From Agapanthus africanus (taxonomy: Eukaryota; Streptophyta; Magnoliopsida; Asparagales; Amaryllidaceae): a DNA stretch of 64,000 nucleotides. The stretch is taken from the NCBI GenBank assembly GCA_030015575.1, contig CM057349.1:259341077-259405076 (forward strand), read 5' to 3'. The notes beneath the pieces are model-generated. The model saw only the letters and a program-made list of their open reading frames with translations, did not search any database and was not told where the DNA came from. Shown here piece after piece: positions 60,525 to 64,000 of the stretch (positions are counted from its first letter, which is position 1; every line of letters starts with the position of its first letter). The translations under genes and the position numbers were made by a program.

Positions 60525-62617
60525 TGTTGGAGTTAGTGCCCTCAGAGTCAATTATTGGATCACAGGCACATGATTGCAATGTTTGAGGGAGGACCTATCC
60601 CGATAGGACAGTCTTACTCAAGATGATAGTATGCTATCTGGTTTATCTTTATCATCGTGTACTGCTTTAGGTGACCTGACATGTCGCTATTACACGTTGA
60701 TAGAGCCCCTAGGATTCTTGCTTGACGGACAGCAGTATGATGGCGATCATATACGTGGGAGCTGGTAGTCTATAAGAACATCCTTAAAAGGTCCCTAGTC
60801 ATGGGAGTTTCGAGACAGGGCATCGAATCTCCAGAGTAGACTAGTGTATACAGTCGAGACCCCGACGAGGGGCGGTGGCCAGTCTCACAAGCCACTGGTG
60901 TCAGTTGGTTTAACTAAGATGTATACAGGTGCTCATTGGGTTATGAGTACACCGGACAGGACTCGCCGGGAATATGCTAGTTGGTCTTATACCTGACGTC
61001 AGATAGCAGTTCCCTGGTGATATGTGTACAGGTTAGTTCATCGACCTGAGATCGTCATTTGTCTCGTGTGAGTTCCCACTGTACTTTGATTACTACCCTA
61101 CCACGGCTCAAAGGAGTCGTGCAAACAGGTTTTAGTTGGGTACAGTACCGAGCCACATGGAGGCAGTGAGCGGATCTGCATGGGTTCGTCTCTCCCGGTA
61201 TTGGGGGTGAGGTCGTGCTGTGTCTAGGAGAGCCATTACACAAAGCCCTCGGCCGAGGCAGGAGATTTACTGGTAGGTATTCCAGTAGTATCTCAGGGTA
61301 TTCTGGGTTACACTCCGACACGACTTGTACCGCTTTTGGGGTCTGACTTTTACCAACCCCCTAGGCCCGCCATGCGATACTCATAGACGAACGGACCGGA
61401 CTGTACGGATATTGTAACTGACAGGCTCAGTAGGGAGTCAGGATGAGTTCGCTCATCGACGTCCCTTTTGGTCAATAGCTGGTGGCCCGTCACGTATGGC
61501 TAATACCTCTGACGTGCTAGTGCTTAAATCCACAGCCATAGTATTGACGAGTCTTTAGAGTCCACCACACTCAGTTACTCAAGTTTCGGGCGAAACGCTG
61601 TAGAGGCCGTACGTGTGGTATTGCACGGATCGTGATCGGACGGTTTTTACTAGCCGGCTTTGGCTTAAGCCGGATCCTAGTATTAGATAGTGTAGATTTT
61701 GTCTCTTTGCATTTGTATTCAGTGGGAATACAAATGCGGGCATGTATATGCGGTAGCGGGGTTTTCCTGTAATTTATTACGGGATCAGTTTTCTGAAGTT
61801 GCCAGTTTGCATTCCGTTCCGGCCGGTTTTTCCTTTGTTCCTTCACGGCCGGACTTTTCGATGGAGGGGATTATTTGCAAGTTTGCAAATAACATTTGTG
61901 GAGGGGGTTTCCTGCATTTGTGGCATTATGATAAGTTAAGCATCTTTGCTTTTTCATGATGGCTTGCTTTATTGAGATTATAAAGGATTAGGATGGATTT
62001 GATTTTGATATGATATTGTTATCATTGCTTGGGGGTGTGGTCACCATTCTTCTTTTCCTACACTCACCTCCCTTCTTGTGTTTGTTTTTCCTCCACCATA
62101 TTTGATATGGCCGGCCACTTGAGTGTGGAGAGAGAGAGATTTTCATTTTAGTGGTGGCACGTATTTCTTCATCTCATTCTTCTTGTTTTGGAAAAAATGA
62201 AAGCACAATTTTTTCTTAACCTCATTCCTCCATCACCAATGGCAACATAAACCCCAATGAGACAAAGGTTCTACACTACAACCTACAGTACCCTTGGACG
62301 CGTCGGCTAGCTAACTTCGCGCCCGAGTTGCCTCGGTCCAGAGGTGGGATCCCGTAAAAGATATCGGCTACGTGGTGCCCTTTCCGACGAGGAGGTGACG
62401 GACGGAGATTCCGCGGGAGATCGGAGTGGAGACGAAGACCGGAGGACACGGATCGCTCGGTATAGCTTCTACCCCATTCTCTTGATTGCTAGGATTAGCT
62501 TAATGGTTACGATCCGGGTTTTATTGTCCGCGGTAGCGCCAGTTTAAAAGTTTAGAAAAATTTTGATTCCGCATTTTGGCCTTGAGTAGAAGGCCGTGGC
62601 GCTGCCGTGGCGCAACA
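60525..62617 (+). repeat. 3' LTR of element F
   Basis: The LTR is 2093 bp, lacking about 28 bp near 61610 that include part of the G-box-like inverted repeat. Most differences from the 5' LTR fall in its first 1.1 kb. TGGAG follows. Confidence 0.95.
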
Positions 62618-62622
62618 TGGAG

Positions 62623-64000
62623 AGATTGTACCGATCGATCCGTGTCCTTCGATCTTCAATCGCTATGCCAAGCTCCTCGCGGCTGCCCCGACGAAGTTTG
62701 CTCTCCGGTCTCGCTTGTCGAAGAGGCTCCACGTCGAGGATTCTTTATTCGGGCTCCCGCTTCAAAAACCGAAGCAACTCGAGCAACTAGTTTGCTAGCC
62801 TAGGTGCCCAAGATGATGTAGAGATAGTGTGTGATTATTTTGTCTCATAACACTCTAGGATTCTCAACACATGAGAAGGATAGAGTGGAGGTTGAAGAAG
62901 AAGCCATTGATGAAAGTTGTGAGCTCAAGAAAAAAGCTAGTGAAGAAAATGAGCTTCATTATTGTGTGAGATAAAAATGTGAGAGCTCTAGAAACATATC
63001 AAGAACCAAACCCCACCTCAAGTGGCTACCCTCTCTCTCTCCACATATCAATCCCATACAATAATCAATCAAGAGAATAGACATGGCATAAGAAAACACA
63101 CCATGAGTCATCAAAAATGTAGATGCCACATTTAATTCTCTGGATCAAGACTTGCACTCACAATTTCTACTTAATAAACATTATTCCAAATGTTTAAAAC
63201 AATAAATAGAATGGAATCTTCTAAAGTAAACTTGTGACGGATCACAAGAATACCCCTCACCTGTATATACATACCTGCATCCGCATTCCGACAGAATACG
63301 AATAAAACGAGACGAAAATAATCCAACAATCTAATACTAGGATCCGGCTTAAACCAAAACTCACTAGTATGATCCGTCCGATCATGATCCGTGAACAAGT
63401 GCACGTATATGATCGAACCCTGCCATAAAACCATACGGCCTCTACAATGTTTCGCCCGAACTTGGAAAACTTTCTGTGGGGGACTCTAAAGACTCGTCAA
63501 TACGCTGGCGGTGGGTTTAACCATAAGCACGTCAGTGGCACTAGCTATACGTAACGGCTGACCATGTATTGAGCGGAAGGGAAGCTGACGAGCGAACTCA
63601 TCCTGGAACCCTACTAAGCCTATCTGTGACAATCTCCGTACAGTCCGGTCTGTTCGTCTATGAGTATCGCATATCAGGCCTAGGGGGATGGTAAACGTCA
63701 GACCCCCAATAGAGGTATAAGTCGTGTCGGAGTGTGGCCTAGAACATCTTGAGAAACTACTGGAATACCTACCAGTAAATCTCACTTTCCTTGGCCAAGG
63801 ACTTTGTGTAATGGCTCTCCAAACACAGCGCGATATCAACCCCCAATACCGGGAGAGACGAATCATGTCTAACCGCCACTGCCTCCAAGTGCTTCGGGAC
63901 TGCACCCAACAACTACCTGTTTGCACGACTCCTTTGAGCCGTGGTAGGGTAGAAATCAAAGAACAGTGGGAACACACTTGAGGCAAAGTACCAGTGTCAA
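62623..64000 (-). repeat. 5' LTR of element C, main piece
   Basis: It continues the C LTR after F and runs off the window. The segment from 63480 on resembles A LTR 3600-4330 in reverse orientation, including the CCAGTAAATCTC and CAATACCGGGAGAGACGA strings. The stretch 62640-63240 shows no long frame. Confidence 0.85.

Larger units (their letters stand above)
52687..62617 (+). mobile_element. Copia-derived element F, complete structure but coding-dead
   Basis: F is 9931 bp with TGGAG duplications at 52682-52686 and 62618-62622. LTRs are 52687-54806 and 60525-62617. The internal region has a primer site, a 2.3-kb structured leader, 400-bp tandem repeats where gag and protease should be, and a fragmentary pol. 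LTRs differ at about 2.4% by hand count. Because A carries the same broken internal sequence, F was probably mobilised in trans as a non-coding element. Confidence 0.93.
48614..64000 (-). mobile_element. Copia element C, the outermost host visible, interrupted by D and F
   Basis: Internal sequence at 48614-52548 matches the reverse complement of 54807-58730 of F, and the 5' LTR occupies 52549-52686 and 62623-64000. Element D cuts C in its integrase remnant at 48614, so the rest of its pol lies left of the window beyond A. F splits the LTR. The start of the LTR should lie about 600 bp past the right edge. It belongs to the same family as A and F, with LTR terminus GTAGCCCAACA. Confidence 0.85.

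Noticed and set aside
62576-62803. GC-rich overlapping frames after element F that might be a host exon
   Set aside because: The sequence continues the LTR of C in reverse orientation and aligns loosely with the end of the F LTR; no splice or domain signal supports a gene.

Overview
The window is repetitive plant nuclear DNA made entirely of LTR retrotransposons inserted into one another. No host gene, tRNA, rRNA or CRISPR array is visible. Evidence for a plant: Copia elements with Angela/Tork-type pol proteins, a Tekay-type chromovirus with a C-terminal chromodomain, primer-binding sites matching initiator tRNA-Met, and TG...CA termini with 5-bp target duplications. Density and nesting suggest a large genome; the species cannot be told from the sequence.

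Labels used below. C (-): the oldest visible host, a Copia element covering 48614-52686 and 62623-64000 and leaving the window on both sides. D (-): a Copia inserted in C, 5397-48613, split by four later insertions. Into D went A (+, 1-5396, in its 3' LTR), E (-, 9020-18865, in its coding region, duplication GTAGT), S (-, 24073-25984, a solo LTR of the E family, duplication GGATC) and B (+, 26131-48392, in its 5' LTR, duplication TCTTC). B carries the Tekay element G (+, 30480-42749, duplication GAGAT). F (+, 52687-62617, duplication TGGAG) sits in the 5' LTR of C. Every base of the window falls in one of these eight elements.

Hand-estimated LTR-LTR divergence follows the nesting: G about 0.2%, F about 2.4%, B about 4%, D and E about 5-6%. 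Only G looks capable of autonomous movement: it has one unbroken 1582-codon gag-pol frame and near-identical 3.6-kb LTRs. Of the Copia elements only E has a recognisable gag. B and D have a short peptide where gag should be, followed by protease-integrase-RT-RNase H. A, C and F have non-coding tandem repeats of about 400 bp in the gag/protease region; A and F also carry a heavily decayed pol, yet F has a clean target duplication.

The most unusual signal is in the long untranslated leaders (roughly 2-2.8 kb) of the Copia elements. They share a series of potential RNA hairpins: a GC-rich hairpin near the primer site, a long-range stem followed by an invariant CGTAGGGG box, an 18-nt invariant box, tandem units of about 140 nt each holding two hairpins, and three spaced hairpins. 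Arm sequences differ between elements while base pairing is kept, which is what selection on RNA structure would produce. All of this was read by eye; no alignment or folding program was run.
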